The translations under genes and the position numbers were made by a program. Of a DNA stretch of 64,000 nt, positions 51,811 through 60,104 are shown in pieces. Every line of letters starts with the position of its first letter. Position 1 is the first letter of the stretch. Below the pieces are notes generated by a model, which had not been told where the DNA came from, made no database searches, and saw only the letters and a list, made by a program, of their open reading frames with translations. Source of the stretch: Nocardioides sp. QY071 (GTDB taxonomy: Bacteria > Actinomycetota > Actinomycetes > Propionibacteriales > Nocardioidaceae); the NCBI RefSeq assembly GCF_029961765.1, contig NZ_CP124681.1:2046001-2110000 (forward strand). Direction: 5' to 3'.

Positions 51811-52180
51811 GGGACGGGCCGGCCTGTAAGCCGGGTTCTGTGATCGGCGACCATCCATCTAGGGCTGCCGTTGCCGACAGCCTCGAGCGACCTACCCGCA
51901 CACTCGGACGAGCCGCCCTCGAACGTGTGCTGTCTGGTCTTGCTCCGGGTGGGGTTTGCCTAGCTGCGTCGGTCACCCGGCGCACTGGTGGGCTCTTGCC
52001 CCACCGTTTCACCCTTGCCGCGCCCACGAGGAGCGAGGCGGTCTGTTCTCTGTGGCACTTTCCCGCGGGTCACCCCGGGTGGGTGTTACCCACCACCCTG
52101 CTCTGTGGAGCCCGGACTTTCCTCGGGATCCGACGCCTCGCGGCGATGGATCACGCGGTCGCCCGGCCAGCCCGTCCGCC
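51811..52180 (-). ncRNA. rnpB: RNase P RNA (class A)
   Basis: On the minus strand the RNA starts GCGGACGGGCTGGCCGGGCG, the P1-P2 region, and ends CCCGGCTTACAGGCCGGCCC, with the universal 3' region ACAGAACCCGGCTTA. The GAGGAAAGTCCGGGCTCC block (complement of 52104-52121) is the conserved CR-I element. P1 forms from GCGGACGGG and CCCGTCCCC-type ends. A -10-like TAGAGT lies on the minus strand (complement of 52185-52190), about 6 bases before the 5' end. It is the catalytic RNA for tRNA 5' maturation. Confidence 0.95.
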
Positions 52181-52226
52181 GCACACTCTAGGGAACAACC
52201 GGACCCGGCGGACAGTTGAGGGGCAC

Positions 52227-52652
52227 ATGAACGAGATGCCCGAGATGATCAAGGTGCTGCCGCCGATCGTGTTCCCGGGTACGACGGCACGTCACGAGGC
52301 GGCGTACCGCACCGCTCACGACTTCCTCTCCCGGCGCGCGCCGCGCGAGGCGCTGCAGGTGCTGGAGCCCGCCCTCGAGCTGGAGCCCGAGAACCGGGGT
52401 CTGCGCTCGCTGCGGGCCTGGGCCTACCTGATGCGCGCCCAGCTGCAGAAGGCGACCGACGAGCTGACCGGCCTGGTGGCCGACGACCCGGCCGACGCGT
52501 GGAGTCGCCACGCGCTGGGGCGGGCCCTGGAGCGCCAGTCGAAGTACGACGACGCGCTGCCGCACCTGCGGCTGGCCGCGGCGATGACCGGCGACCCCGA
52601 GCACGAGTACGACGTGCTGCGGGTCGAGCGTCTGGCGGGTCGGATCTCGTGA
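52227..52652 (+). CDS. TPR-repeat protein
   Basis: A 141-residue soluble helical protein. From about residue 22 it contains three tetratricopeptide-like units: AYRTAHDFLSRRAPREALQV, LRSLRAWAYLMRAQLQKATD and SRHALGRALERQSKYDDALP. TPR modules mediate protein contacts. The ATG at 52227 has a GAGGGG ribosome site. It is divergent from rnpB and followed closely by two small genes. Its partner is unknown. Confidence 0.8.
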   Translation: MNEMPEMIKVLPPIVFPGTTARHEAAYRTAHDFLSRRAPREALQVLEPALELEPENRGLRSLRAWAYLMRAQLQKATDELTGLVADDPADAWSRHALGRALERQSKYDDALPHLRLAAAMTGDPEHEYDVLRVERLAGRIS

Positions 52653-52695
52653 CGGTTGCTACGCAACCTCCTCGATCACCGGATAGGTTCGGACC

Positions 52696-52899
52696 ATGTC
52701 CGCGGACAACGAGTACTGGTTCTGCCTGACCCACCACCAGGTCGAGGGCGTCGAGGGCTGTCCCAACAAGGACCGACTCGGTCCCTATCCCACGCAGGCC
52801 GAGGCCTCCCGGGCGTTGGAGAAGGCTGCGGAGCGCACCGAGGCCTGGGACCACGATCCGGCCTGGAACGACGACGCCGACGAGGCCGAGGACCAGTAG
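52696..52899 (+). CDS. Small conserved actinobacterial hypothetical protein
   Basis: A 67-residue acidic protein, MSADNEYWFCLTHHQVEGVE, then GCPNKDRLGPYPTQAEASRA and a DHDPAW tail. Cys10, His13, His14 and Cys22 could bind a metal; RLGPYPTQAEA resembles SPOR-like helices. Its function is unknown. TAGGTT lies 6 bases before the ATG without a ribosome site (leaderless). The membrane-protein gene follows after 4 bases. Confidence 0.72.
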   Translation: MSADNEYWFCLTHHQVEGVEGCPNKDRLGPYPTQAEASRALEKAAERTEAWDHDPAWNDDADEAEDQ

Positions 52900-52903
52900 T
52901 TCC

Positions 52904-53215
52904 TTGGTCTTCGCCCGCCGCCGCCGGATCCGTCCGGTGGCGATCGACCCTGCCACCGGACGGCGGATCTCGCCGTGGCCGTTCGTCGGCCTGGTTCTGC
53001 TGGTCTCGTCGTTCTTCCTGTACGCCGCCTCGGGGCTGCTCGCGCCGGCGTGGGCGGTCGTCGTGCTCCTGCTGACCTGGCTGGTGATGTTCGTGCTGTG
53101 CTTCGTGTGGTGGACGCCGCACCCGCGCTGGACGGTGTGGCTCGGGGTGTTCTCGTTCGTGTGGTGGTGGGTCGCCGTCACCGCCGGGGGGATCTTCCTG
53201 GACTGGACGGCCTGA
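52904..53215 (+). CDS. Small integral membrane protein
   Basis: A 103-residue protein with a basic N-terminus and three hydrophobic helices: WPFVGLVLLVSSFFLYAASG, AWAVVVLLLTWLVMFVLCFV and WLGVFSFVWWWVAVTAGGIF. It has an Arg cluster (FARRRRIRP) for inside orientation. The start is uncertain: a TTG at 52904 gives the basic N-terminus, and a GTG at 52937 would remove it. It directly follows the 67-residue gene and is probably translated from the same mRNA. I do not recognise its family. Confidence 0.6.
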   Translation: MVFARRRRIRPVAIDPATGRRISPWPFVGLVLLVSSFFLYAASGLLAPAWAVVVLLLTWLVMFVLCFVWWTPHPRWTVWLGVFSFVWWWVAVTAGGIFLDWTA

Positions 53216-53227
53216 GGGCGGCCAGGT

Positions 53228-54472
53228 TCAGCCCCGCTTGGCGCGGAACGCCCCCGGCCCGTTGCGCAGGCCCAGCCACAGAGCGGCCTCGGCCCACGAG
53301 CGGCCCGGGTCGGGCTCCTTGCCGGCGCCGAGCCGGTGCAGCTGGTCGGTGTGCCAGGACAGGTCGAGGGCGCCGTCGAGCTGCTTGAGGTTCGCGACCT
53401 TGCCGAGCACGGGACGCAGCCCGGCCTTCACGTTCGAGCTCGGCAGGGTGGCGAGCCCGTCCTCGAGGATCGCGCGCGGCGCCTCCGGCAGCAGGCAGGT
53501 CGGGCGGCCGAGGCCGACGATGTCGCAGTCGCCGGACTCGACGGCGGCCTCCATGGCGGCGGCGGAGCGGAAGCCGCCCGTCACGGCGATGGGTACGTCG
53601 CCCGCGAGGTCACGCACCGAGGCGGCGTACTCCAGGAAGTAGGCCTCCCGGGCGGCCGTGGAGGCGGCCATCGTGCCCATCATCGCGGGCGCCTCGTAGG
53701 AGCCGCCGCTGATCTCGATCAGGTCGATCCCGTCGGCGACGAGCGCGCGGACCACCTCGCGGGACTCCTCCTCGGTGAACCCACCGCGCTGGAAGTCCGC
53801 GGAGTTGAGCTTGATGCCCACGCCGAAGCCCCGCGACGTCGTCGCCCGGATCGCCTTCAGGACCTCGAGCACGAACCGCCGGCGCCGCTCGGGGTCGCCG
53901 CCCCACGCGTCGTCGCGCTGGTTGGTGCGCGGGGAGAGGAACTGGGTGACGAGGTAGCCGTGCGCGCCGTGGATCTGCACGCCCGCGAAGCCGGCCTGCT
54001 CGGCGACGGCGGCCGCGGTGGCGTACCGGTCGACGATCTCGCGGATCTCCGCGTCCTCGAGTGCACGCGGCTTCGAGGCGCCCGGCACCTTGGCCTGGAT
54101 CGCGCTCGGTGCGACCGGGCGGTGGCGGCCGACGAGGGCGTTGGCCTGGCGGCCCGGGTGGTTGACCTGCATCCACAGCGGCGTGCCGCCGTCCTGGAAG
54201 CCGGAGGCCCAGGCGCGCAGCAGGTCGAGGTGGCGGTCGTCCTCGATGACGACGTTGCCGGGCTCACCGAGGTGGCGCCGGTCGACCATCACGTTGCCGG
54301 TCACCACCAGGCCGTAGCTGCCGCGGGCCCAGCGGCTGTAGAGCCGCTCCAGCTTCTGCGACGGACCGCCGTCGCGCTCGCCGAGCGACTCGCTCAGCGC
54401 CGACTTCATGAACCGGTTGGCGAGCTTGTGGCCGTTGGGCAGGGCGATGGGGGAGCCGAGGTGCGGGGTCAT
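53228..54472 (-). CDS. NADH:flavin oxidoreductase / ene-reductase (Old Yellow Enzyme family)
   Basis: A 414-residue FMN TIM-barrel protein. NRFMKSALSESL at the N-terminus, LWMQVNHPGRQANA, FAGVQIHGAHGYLVTQFLSP, DDAWGGDPERRRRF and DIVGLGRPTCLLPEAP are OYE-family marks, including the substrate-binding HxxH in IHGAH. It reduces activated C=C bonds with NAD(P)H. The ATG at 54472 overlaps the SDR stop upstream (ATGA), forming an SDR-OYE operon controlled by the divergent TetR gene. Its substrate is unknown. Confidence 0.88.
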   Translation of the reverse strand: MTPHLGSPIALPNGHKLANRFMKSALSESLGERDGGPSQKLERLYSRWARGSYGLVVTGNVMVDRRHLGEPGNVVIEDDRHLDLLRAWASGFQDGGTPLWMQVNHPGRQANALVGRHRPVAPSAIQAKVPGASKPRALEDAEIREIVDRYATAAAVAEQAGFAGVQIHGAHGYLVTQFLSPRTNQRDDAWGGDPERRRRFVLEVLKAIRATTSRGFGVGIKLNSADFQRGGFTEEESREVVRALVADGIDLIEISGGSYEAPAMMGTMAASTAAREAYFLEYAASVRDLAGDVPIAVTGGFRSAAAMEAAVESGDCDIVGLGRPTCLLPEAPRAILEDGLATLPSSNVKAGLRPVLGKVANLKQLDGALDLSWHTDQLHRLGAGKEPDPGRSWAEAALWLGLRNGPGAFRAKRG

Positions 54473-55329
54473 GCGGAGCCCTTCTTCGAGGAGGCGGGGG
54501 CAGCGAGGGAGGCGGTGAGGCGGCGAGAGACGGCCGCGAACGGGCGCTGGTAGGACGCCCCGAGGGCCCGCACCAGCAGGTCGACCGCGACCGCGTCGGC
54601 CCCGATCAGCACCTTCGGCCGGCCGCGCCGTACGCCGCGCAGGATGGTGCGCGCGGCGGCCTCGGGCGTCGTGCGCGTCAGCCTCTCGTTGAAGACCCGC
54701 GCGATGCCGGCGGTGTCGGCGGCGTTGCTCGCGGTGGCGTTGTTGACGATGTTGGTCTTGATCCCGCCGGGGTGGACGCAGGTGACGCCGACCGGCTGCC
54801 GGGCGATGAGCAGCTCCTGGCGCAGCGCCTCGGTGAACCCGCGCACCGCGAACTTGGCCGCGTTGTAGGAGCTCTGCGTCGGCACGCCGAACAGGCCGAA
54901 GATGCTCGACACGTTGACGACGTGCCCGTCGCCGGAGGCGGCGAGGTGGGGGAGGAACGCCTTGGTGCCGTGCACGACGCCCCAGAAGTCGACGTCGACG
55001 ACCCGCTCGATGTCCTCGTAGGGGCTCTCCTCGACGGTGCCGAAGATGGTGATGCCGGCGTTGTTGACGACCAGGTTGACCGCGCCGAAGTGGGCGGCGA
55101 CCGCGTCGGCCCACGCGTGCACGGCGACCCGGTCGCGGACGTCGAGCACCGTGCTGTGCGGCTCGGCACCCTGCTCCTTCAGCAGCAGCGCCGTCTCGGC
55201 GAGGCCGTCGGCGTCCCAGTCGCTGATCGCGACCCGGGCGCCCTCGGCGACGAGCTGGAGGGCGAGCGCCCGGCCGATGCCGGACCCCGCGCCGGTGATC
55301 GCGGCGACCTTGTCGTGGAAGTCCTTCAT
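54469..55329 (-). CDS. Short-chain dehydrogenase/reductase
   Basis: A 286-residue classical SDR. ITGAGSGIGRALALQL binds the cofactor, NNAG follows, the catalytic Ser is in VNVSSIFGLFG and the Tyr/Lys pair in YNAAKFAVRGFTEAL. The C-terminal 60 residues extend beyond the SDR core (RRGRPKVLIGADAVAVDLLV). TAGGTT lies 7 bases before the ATG at 55329 (leaderless). It is the first gene of the SDR-OYE operon, divergent from the TetR regulator across an 83-base gap with palindromes. Confidence 0.88.
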   Translation of the reverse strand: MKDFHDKVAAITGAGSGIGRALALQLVAEGARVAISDWDADGLAETALLLKEQGAEPHSTVLDVRDRVAVHAWADAVAAHFGAVNLVVNNAGITIFGTVEESPYEDIERVVDVDFWGVVHGTKAFLPHLAASGDGHVVNVSSIFGLFGVPTQSSYNAAKFAVRGFTEALRQELLIARQPVGVTCVHPGGIKTNIVNNATASNAADTAGIARVFNERLTRTTPEAAARTILRGVRRGRPKVLIGADAVAVDLLVRALGASYQRPFAAVSRRLTASLAAPASSKKGSA

Positions 55330-55355
55330 GGCCGCGAACCTAGTTCCCAGTCAGG

Positions 55356-55370
55356 TGACTTGACAAGTCA
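55356..55370. promoter_or_regulatory. Palindromic operator between SDR-OYE operon and TetR gene
   Basis: TGACTTGACAAGTCA is a perfect 15-base palindrome in the divergent gap. A second repeat, CCGAC/GTCGG with 8 bases between, follows at 55372-55389. They sit where a TetR dimer could block both promoters. Assignment to the adjacent regulator is positional. Confidence 0.65.
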
Positions 55371-55412
55371 TCCGACTTGCAAATGTCGGGAGACCTGCGC
55401 CACGATCGCGCC

Positions 55413-56033
55413 ATGGCAGCGGCGACGGCAGCGGGACGACGGCAGGCCGAGCGCCGCGCCGCGACCACCGAGCGCCTGCTCGACGCGACCATCGAGTGCC
55501 TCGCCGAGGACGGGTACGTCGCCACGACCACCCGCCGCGTCGCCGAGCGGGCCGGCGTCAGCCAGGGCGCCCAGCAGCACTACTTCCCGACCAAGGCCGC
55601 CCTCGTCGACGCCGCGATGGTCCGCCTCGTCGACCAGCTCCTCGCCGACGCGGCCACCCGTGGCCTCGACGTCGGCACCGAGCGGGAGCGGGCCGGCGCG
55701 CTGCTCGACCTGATCTGGGAGATCCACAACCTCCCGGTCACCCCGGCGGTCCTCGAGCTGTTCAACGTCGCGCGCACCGAGCCGGCGATGGCGGCACGGG
55801 TCGCCGAGATCGTGTGCAGCGGCATGAGCGAGATCCAGGGGATCGCGGCGGCCGTGCTGCCGTCGTACGCCGGGCGCGCGGGGTTCGCCGAGCTCGTCCA
55901 GATCGCCATGGCCACGGTGCGCGGCACCGTGCTGGTCGCCAACATCCCCGGCGCGGTCGGCGCCTACCCGGACTGGCCGGTCCTGCGTGCCCACCTCCTC
56001 GCGAGCCTGGAGCGGCTAGGGTCCTCGGCATGA
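55413..56033 (+). CDS. TetR-family transcriptional regulator
   Basis: A 206-residue regulator. The N-terminal helix-turn-helix is TTERLLDATIECLAEDGYVA, TTRRVAERAGVSQGAQQHYF, then PTKAALVDAAM. The C-terminal ligand domain is typical in length. ATG at 55413 is preferred over an upstream ATG at 55383, which would lie within the operator repeat. It probably represses the divergent SDR-OYE operon. Its stop overlaps the ATG of the 6-codon reading frame at 56030 (ATGA). Confidence 0.9.
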   Translation: MAAATAAGRRQAERRAATTERLLDATIECLAEDGYVATTTRRVAERAGVSQGAQQHYFPTKAALVDAAMVRLVDQLLADAATRGLDVGTERERAGALLDLIWEIHNLPVTPAVLELFNVARTEPAMAARVAEIVCSGMSEIQGIAAAVLPSYAGRAGFAELVQIAMATVRGTVLVANIPGAVGAYPDWPVLRAHLLASLERLGSSA

Positions 56034-56050
56034 CCTCCGTGTGGCACTAG
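56030..56050 (+). promoter_or_regulatory. Possible 6-codon leader peptide (MTSVWH) before MFS gene
   Basis: ATG ACC TCC GTG TGG CAC TAG encodes MTSVWH. TAGGGT (56017-56022) lies 7 bases upstream, so a leaderless transcript could start at this ATG. Directly after it is a GC-rich hairpin, GCGGCCGG/CCGGCCGC (56060-56067 and 56078-56085), then the MFS gene with its own ribosome site. This is the layout of ribosome-mediated attenuation. The ATG also overlaps the TetR stop, so simple translational coupling or chance are alternatives. Confidence 0.4.
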
Positions 56051-56059
56051 GGCACAGCT

Positions 56060-56085
56060 GCGGCCGGACGCCTCGCGCCGGCCGC
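56060..56085 (+). promoter_or_regulatory. GC-rich hairpin in leader of MFS gene (possible attenuator)
   Basis: A perfect 8-bp stem GCGGCCGG/CCGGCCGC with a 10-base loop, 9 bases after the stop of the MTSVWH frame and about 30 bases before the GGAGG ribosome site. A C/T-rich stretch (56086-56112) follows instead of a clean T-run. It could be a weak terminator released by a ribosome stalled on the leader peptide. Confidence 0.4.
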
Positions 56086-56127
56086 GTCCTCAGCGTGCCC
56101 TCGTCCCTTCTGTTCCGGAGGTTCTCC

Positions 56128-57351
56128 ATGCCCGGCGTCACCGACGCCGGGAGCACCCGCCTGCTTCTCGCCGGCCCCGCGGTCGCGCGCACCTTCGCGT
56201 GCGCGCTGCTCGGTCGCCTGGCGTACGGCGTGCTCCCGCTCTGCTTCCTGTTCACCGTCCGCGACGCGACCGGCTCGTTCGCCGTCGCGGCCACCTGCTC
56301 GGCGAGCCTCGGGCTCGCCACCCTCGTCATGCCCGTCCAGGCCCGGCTGCTCGACCGGCTCGGCCAGCACTGGGTGCTGCCCCTCGCTGCCTCGTGCTGG
56401 TCGGTCCTGCTCGTCGTCGCCGTCGTCCTCGCCCACGGCGACCACCGGGCCCCGGTCTGGCTCGGGGTCTCGCTCCTGATCGGCGTCAGCGGACCGTTGC
56501 TCGGGCCGTCGATGCGTGCGCAGTGGCGCGAGATCGCCTCGGAGGGTCCGCAACGGCGCCGCGCGTACGCCCTCGACTCGGTCGGCGAGGAGTCGCTGTA
56601 CCTGGTCGGGCCGATCGTCGCCGGTGGCGTCCTGGCGGTCGGTCCCGCGTGGGTCGGGCTGCTCGTCGCGGCGGGGCTGGTCTGGTGCGGCACGCTCGCA
56701 CTGGTCGCCTCGCCCCATCGGCCCGCGGCCCAGGCGACCACGGCGGCGCCACGCCGACGCCACCACGGGAGGACGGGCCTGGCCGGCCTGGTCCTCGCGC
56801 TGCTCCTGTTCGGCGCCGGCAGCGCGGCCACGTTCGTCGGCATCGCCGCCCTGGCCGACCGCGTCGGCCGCCCCGGGCTCGCCGGTCCCGTCGAGGCAGC
56901 CCTCGCCGTCGGCGCCGTGGCCGGAGGGCTTCTCTGGGCCCGGCACGGCCGCAGCCACCCGGCCGGCCGCGTGCTCGCCGTGCTCGTCACCGGCCTCGCC
57001 CTCGCCCAGCTCGCCGTCGCGCTCGCCGGCGGCCTGCTTGTCGCTGCCGTCGTGCTCGCGATCGGCGGCCTCGCCACCTCGCCGGTGTTCGTGGTCGCCT
57101 ACGCCGCGATCGACGAGCGAGTCCCGGCCGGGCGTCGTACCGAGATGTCGACCTGGGTCAACGTCGGAGTCAACGCCGGCGGTGCGCTCGGCACGGCGGG
57201 CGCCGGCCTGCTCGCCGGTGGGGGAGCGGCACTGCCGTTCGCGCTCGCCGCCGGGCTCTCGGCAGGCGCTGCCGGGGTCGCGCTGGCGTGGGGCAGGATG
57301 TCCCCATGGCCATCCACATCACCGACGACGCCGCCGCCGACGAGCTCCTGA
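56128..57351 (+). CDS. MFS transporter
   Basis: A 407-residue polytopic protein with about 12 hydrophobic segments, for example CALLGRLAYGVLPLCFLFTV and GLAGLVLALLLFGAGSAATF, separated by a central basic loop (about 205-215, PRRRHHGRTG). It looks like a drug- or metabolite-efflux MFS carrier. The ATG at 56128 has a GGAGG ribosome site 8 bases upstream; in-frame GTG codons further upstream (56041 on) lie within the hairpin region and are rejected. The end overlaps the DNA-repair gene by 46 bases. Its substrate is unknown; the possible attenuator suggests antibiotic-linked control. Confidence 0.82.
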   Translation: MPGVTDAGSTRLLLAGPAVARTFACALLGRLAYGVLPLCFLFTVRDATGSFAVAATCSASLGLATLVMPVQARLLDRLGQHWVLPLAASCWSVLLVVAVVLAHGDHRAPVWLGVSLLIGVSGPLLGPSMRAQWREIASEGPQRRRAYALDSVGEESLYLVGPIVAGGVLAVGPAWVGLLVAAGLVWCGTLALVASPHRPAAQATTAAPRRRHHGRTGLAGLVLALLLFGAGSAATFVGIAALADRVGRPGLAGPVEAALAVGAVAGGLLWARHGRSHPAGRVLAVLVTGLALAQLAVALAGGLLVAAVVLAIGGLATSPVFVVAYAAIDERVPAGRRTEMSTWVNVGVNAGGALGTAGAGLLAGGGAALPFALAAGLSAGAAGVALAWGRMSPWPSTSPTTPPPTSS

Positions 57352-57890
57352 GCTCCAACCCGTTCGCGCTGCTCGTGGGGATGATGCTCGACCAGCAGTA
57401 CCCGATGGAGCACGCCTTCCTGGGGCCACAGAAGGTCGTCGGCCGGTTCGGCAGCTTCGACCCGGCGGCGATCGCGGCGGCCGACCCCGAGGAGTTCGCG
57501 GCGCTGTGCTCGACCACGCCGGCCATCCACCGCTTCCCGGGGTCGATGGCGGCACGGCTGCAGGAGCTGGCCCGCATCGTCGTGGAGCAGTACGACGGCG
57601 ACGCGTCGCGGCTGTGGACCGAGGCCACCGACGGCAAGGACCTGCTCAAGCGGATCCAGGCGCTGCCCGGGTTCGGGGCGCAGAAGGCCAAGATCTTCAC
57701 CGCGCTGGTGGCCAAGCAGCTCGACGTACGCCCGACGGGGTGGGAGAAGGCGGCGGGCGACTACGCGCTCGACGGCTTCCGCTCGGTCGCCGACGTGGTG
57801 GACCCGGTGTCCCTGCAGAAGGTGCGCGACTACAAGAAGGCGGCGAAGGCTGCCGCCAAGCCCGCCGCCAAGACCGCCGCCAAGGCCTGA
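57306..57890 (+). CDS. HhH-GPD-type base-excision repair protein
   Basis: A 194-residue protein. FALLVGMMLDQQYPMEHAFL, the helix-hairpin-helix LLKRIQALPGFGAQKAKIFT, and a following segment with the conserved Asp after GWEKAAGDY match small HhH-GPD glycosylase-like proteins. The C-terminus is a Lys/Ala tail (KKAAKAAAKPAAKTAAKA) suited to DNA binding. It probably removes damaged bases. It starts inside the end of the MFS gene (46-base overlap), with AGGA about 8 bases upstream of the ATG. sigA follows. Confidence 0.85.
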   Translation: MAIHITDDAAADELLSSNPFALLVGMMLDQQYPMEHAFLGPQKVVGRFGSFDPAAIAAADPEEFAALCSTTPAIHRFPGSMAARLQELARIVVEQYDGDASRLWTEATDGKDLLKRIQALPGFGAQKAKIFTALVAKQLDVRPTGWEKAAGDYALDGFRSVADVVDPVSLQKVRDYKKAAKAAAKPAAKTAAKA

Positions 57891-58040
57891 GCTACCTGAA
57901 TGCCTGCTGAGCCGGCGCTGAACGGGCCCTGAACGCCCCGATGCGCAAGGGGCTGGGAGTGCCGTGGCAGAATGGCTGAAGCGGTCTTGACACCTCCGGT
58001 CTTTGCCGCGCCCTAGAACCGTCAGCATCGAGAGGTGTTC

Positions 58041-59513
<1,473 letters not shown>

Positions 59514-59527
59514 TCAGGTACGACGCA

Positions 59528-59570
59528 GATCGGCCCCGCCCGGATCACCCGGCGGGGCCGATCGCCTTTT
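59528..59570 (+). terminator. Intrinsic terminator of sigA
   Basis: A perfect 13-bp stem GATCGGCCCCGCC / GGCGGGGCCGATC with a 10-base loop, followed by CCTTTT, starting 15 bases after the sigA stop. Confidence 0.9.
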
Positions 59571-59583
59571 CGAGCAGGCCACG

Positions 59584-59622
59584 AAAAAAGGACGAGGCCC
59601 CGAGCTGGTGCTCGGGGCCTCG
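59584..59622 (-). terminator. Intrinsic terminator of the DUF7455 gene
   Basis: On the minus strand a 12-bp stem (arms CGAGGCCCCGAG and CTCGGGGCCTCG) is followed by a T-run, seen as AAAAAA at 59584-59589 on the plus strand. It ends the transcript of the gene at 59636-59857. It lies back to back with the sigA terminator. Confidence 0.88.
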
Positions 59623-59635
59623 GCCGGGATCCGGG

Positions 59636-59857
59636 TCAGTCGGCGACGGGCGCCGGCTTGTCGGTCAGCCTGTGGGTCTCGTCGTGGAAGGCGACGGCGA
59701 TGTCCTTGAGTGCATCTCCGTGCTCGCGGGCGTGGTGGGCGCAGAAGAGAAGCTCTCCGCCCGCCGTGAGCTCTACGCGGAGGTAGGCCTGGGCTCCACA
59801 ACGGTCGCAGCGGTCCTCCGCGGTCAGCGGGGCGCTGGGAGCAACAGCAGTCGTCAT
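59636..59857 (-). CDS. DUF7455 small zinc-binding-type protein
   Basis: A 73-residue protein starting MTTAVAPSAPLTAEDRCDRC, with GAQAYLRVELTAGGELLFCA and HHAREHGDALKDIA. Cys17 and Cys20, with Cys39 and the following His pair, form a likely zinc site. Conserved actinobacterial neighbours of sigA and the topoisomerase gene have this form. ATG at 59857 is used; a start 6 codons upstream (MRERPEM) is possible. Its function is unknown. Confidence 0.85.
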   Translation of the reverse strand: MTTAVAPSAPLTAEDRCDRCGAQAYLRVELTAGGELLFCAHHAREHGDALKDIAVAFHDETHRLTDKPAPVAD

Positions 59858-60104
59858 CTCGGGCCTCTCTCTCATGCGATCACCACCCTCATCGGGTGTC
59901 GTCCGGATCAACGTAGCGACTGGAACAAAGATTCCCGTCCCCGTGTGAACCATTCCACTTTCGCGTTCCCTTTCATCCAAGCACCTGATGGGGGAAGCTT
60001 CTGGGATTTTCCACTGCCCGAAACAAGCTTGTGACCATCCGATCGGCCATGGCTCCGTAGCCCGTCGGCGTGTCGCCGGTAGATTCATCTCCTTGGAAGT
60101 ACCC

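Noticed and set aside
57987..58019. TTGACA plus TAGAAC as a sigA promoter
   Set aside because: The spacing is 21 bases, too long for a standard promoter; a real start needs mapping.
57965..58020. tRNA-like stretch GGCAGAATGGCTGAAGCGG before sigA
   Set aside because: Resembles a class II tRNA D-arm, but no anticodon stem, T-arm or acceptor stem can be built.
59988..60104. 39-codon N-terminal extension of the topoisomerase B subunit
   Set aside because: Sequence unlike any topoisomerase N-terminus; GTG at 60105 has a good ribosome site and starts just before the conserved YNAAHLLVLEGLEAVRKRPG region.
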